Position numbers and translations under genes: made by a program
Source: Lepus europaeus
Lineage: Eukaryota > Chordata > Mammalia > Lagomorpha > Leporidae
DNA: 64,000 nucleotides
Assembly: GCF_033115175.1 (NCBI RefSeq)
Contig: NC_084836.1
Location: forward strand, 67,875,297 to 67,939,296
Direction: 5' to 3'
Part shown: in pieces, positions 63,173 through 64,000 of the stretch
How positions within the stretch are numbered: position 1 is the stretch's first letter
Layout of the letters: each line of letters begins with the position of its first letter
Notes under the pieces: model-generated
Told to the model about the DNA's origin: nothing
What the model saw: the letters and a program-made list of their open reading frames with translations, nothing else
Database searches by the model: none

Positions 63173-64000
63173 CTGCATCCCACAGGCTCCCCAGGAGCAG
63201 CACAGGAGCATATGCCAGGGAAGGTTCTAGAAGGACCCACCAGGACCTGGCAGCACTGTGACTCCCACACATGGTTCCCCGCTGGATCTGAGGGTGGTGG
63301 CTCCAGGAGGCCCAAGGGCTGCACAGCTCCTGTGTCTGCAGAAATGGCGCAGAGTTTGCACACAGCCGTGCATGGGCTCCTGCACAGATAACCCCCTGGA
63401 ATCCTCGCACCCCGGCCTCTACTCGCTGTGTGCATCCTTCCTAGACTGCAGAGAGGGAACCACCACAGACAGCAGTGAGTGCACGGGCTCAGTACAGTGG
63501 CCATGTCTGGTCATGACTCTGGACGGCAATGGTGGACTGGGTGGAGGGACACAGGTGCCACTGGGTGACGATGCGGTGGTGGGAGGCGGGCGTCACGAGC
63601 ATTCTGGTCTTAACCAAGGGCTGCGTCTGGCTTGCACATACGGGTTAGAGGCCAGCACTCAGATTGTCCACGGGCACCCTGCTCCATGCCTGCCCAGACT
63701 GTTTTAGCCACAGGAGAACCTCACTCAGCCTCACGTTGGAAATGTCACTCACAGGGACACGAGGGACACAGGAGCACCTTAGAGAAACTCCATGGTGGAG
63801 AACTGGACCCACGAGGCAGAAAGGGACAAGACCTGAGGCCAGCTCCAGGCTGTGTTGCAGGCGGGGATCGGTCCTCGGAATCCCAACCTGCTGGTGTCCG
63901 TCTGTGCTACCTCTGTGGGATTACACAGAGGAGGAGTGGTCCCATTGCACCTAGAAGGCCTGGTAAGGAAAGGGGCCATCGTTCTGAACAGGGCATGATG
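63173..64000. other. Intergenic, no gene seen
   Basis: Unique sequence to the window end. No KRT6B/6C promoter or exon was recognised. Confidence 0.3.

Noticed and set aside
62684-63391. Open frame of 235 aa rich in Thr, His, Leu and Ser
   Set aside because: It is the translation of the CACTCA-type simple repeat. Lack of stops comes from composition; no domain, promoter or splice context.
58412-64000. Second KRT6 copy after KRT6A
   Set aside because: No TATA/ATG/head-domain combination or rod exon was seen before the window end; the next copy, if present, lies beyond.

Overview
The window is mammalian germline DNA carrying part of a type II keratin gene cluster. The dense copies of a ~320-bp tRNA-derived SINE, with a GGGGCCGGCGCTGTGGTG-type 5' end, a GGTTCGAGTCCCGGCTG B-box and an AAATAAATAAATCTTT tail, are the lagomorph C repeat (CSINE). 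The species is therefore most likely rabbit (Oryctolagus cuniculus) or a close relative.

Three complete, apparently functional keratin genes lie head-to-tail on the + strand, each with the nine-exon type II layout. Internal exon sizes of 215, 61, 96, 165, 126, 221 and 35 bp match in all three. They are KRT71 (inner-root-sheath keratin, CDS 5158-12737, 523 aa), KRT5 (basal-keratinocyte keratin, CDS 33864-38990, 588 aa) and a KRT6A-type gene (wound/activation-induced keratin, CDS 54158-57900, 561 aa). The order KRT71-KRT5-KRT6A matches the transcriptional order of the human chr12q13 cluster as I recall it. Each gene has a TATA box, a short 5' UTR and an AATAAA signal.

Layout: 1-5060 is upstream intergenic DNA with C repeats and no KRT74 exon seen. 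KRT71 follows to 13.35 kb. The KRT71-KRT5 interval (13.35-33.7 kb) is rich in SINEs and holds a decayed keratin exon 7 (27.05-27.25 kb), a 34-35 bp minisatellite whose units carry RFX/X-box-like palindromes (20.9-21.06 kb), and a ~182-bp inverted repeat with arms 2.4 kb apart. KRT5 follows to 39.3 kb. The KRT5-KRT6A interval (39.3-54.06 kb) holds an old L1 broken up by C repeats, palindromic MITE-like elements and a back-to-back AP-1/CRE motif. KRT6A follows to 58.4 kb. The remainder to 64 kb is non-coding, with C repeats and a long CACTCA-type simple repeat.

Functionally, the three proteins are obligate heteropolymer partners of type I keratins: KRT71 with KRT25/27/28 in hair inner root sheath, KRT5 with KRT14 in basal epidermis, KRT6 with KRT16/17 in activated and appendage epithelia. 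The strongest evolutionary signal is a ~970-bp block (distal exon 1, intron 1, exon 2) shared almost unchanged between KRT5 and KRT6A, including a ~90% identical intron, while the following introns do not align. This points to interlocus gene conversion. I found no unknown multi-gene system; the non-routine content is conversion, relic exons, repeat structure and candidate regulatory sites.
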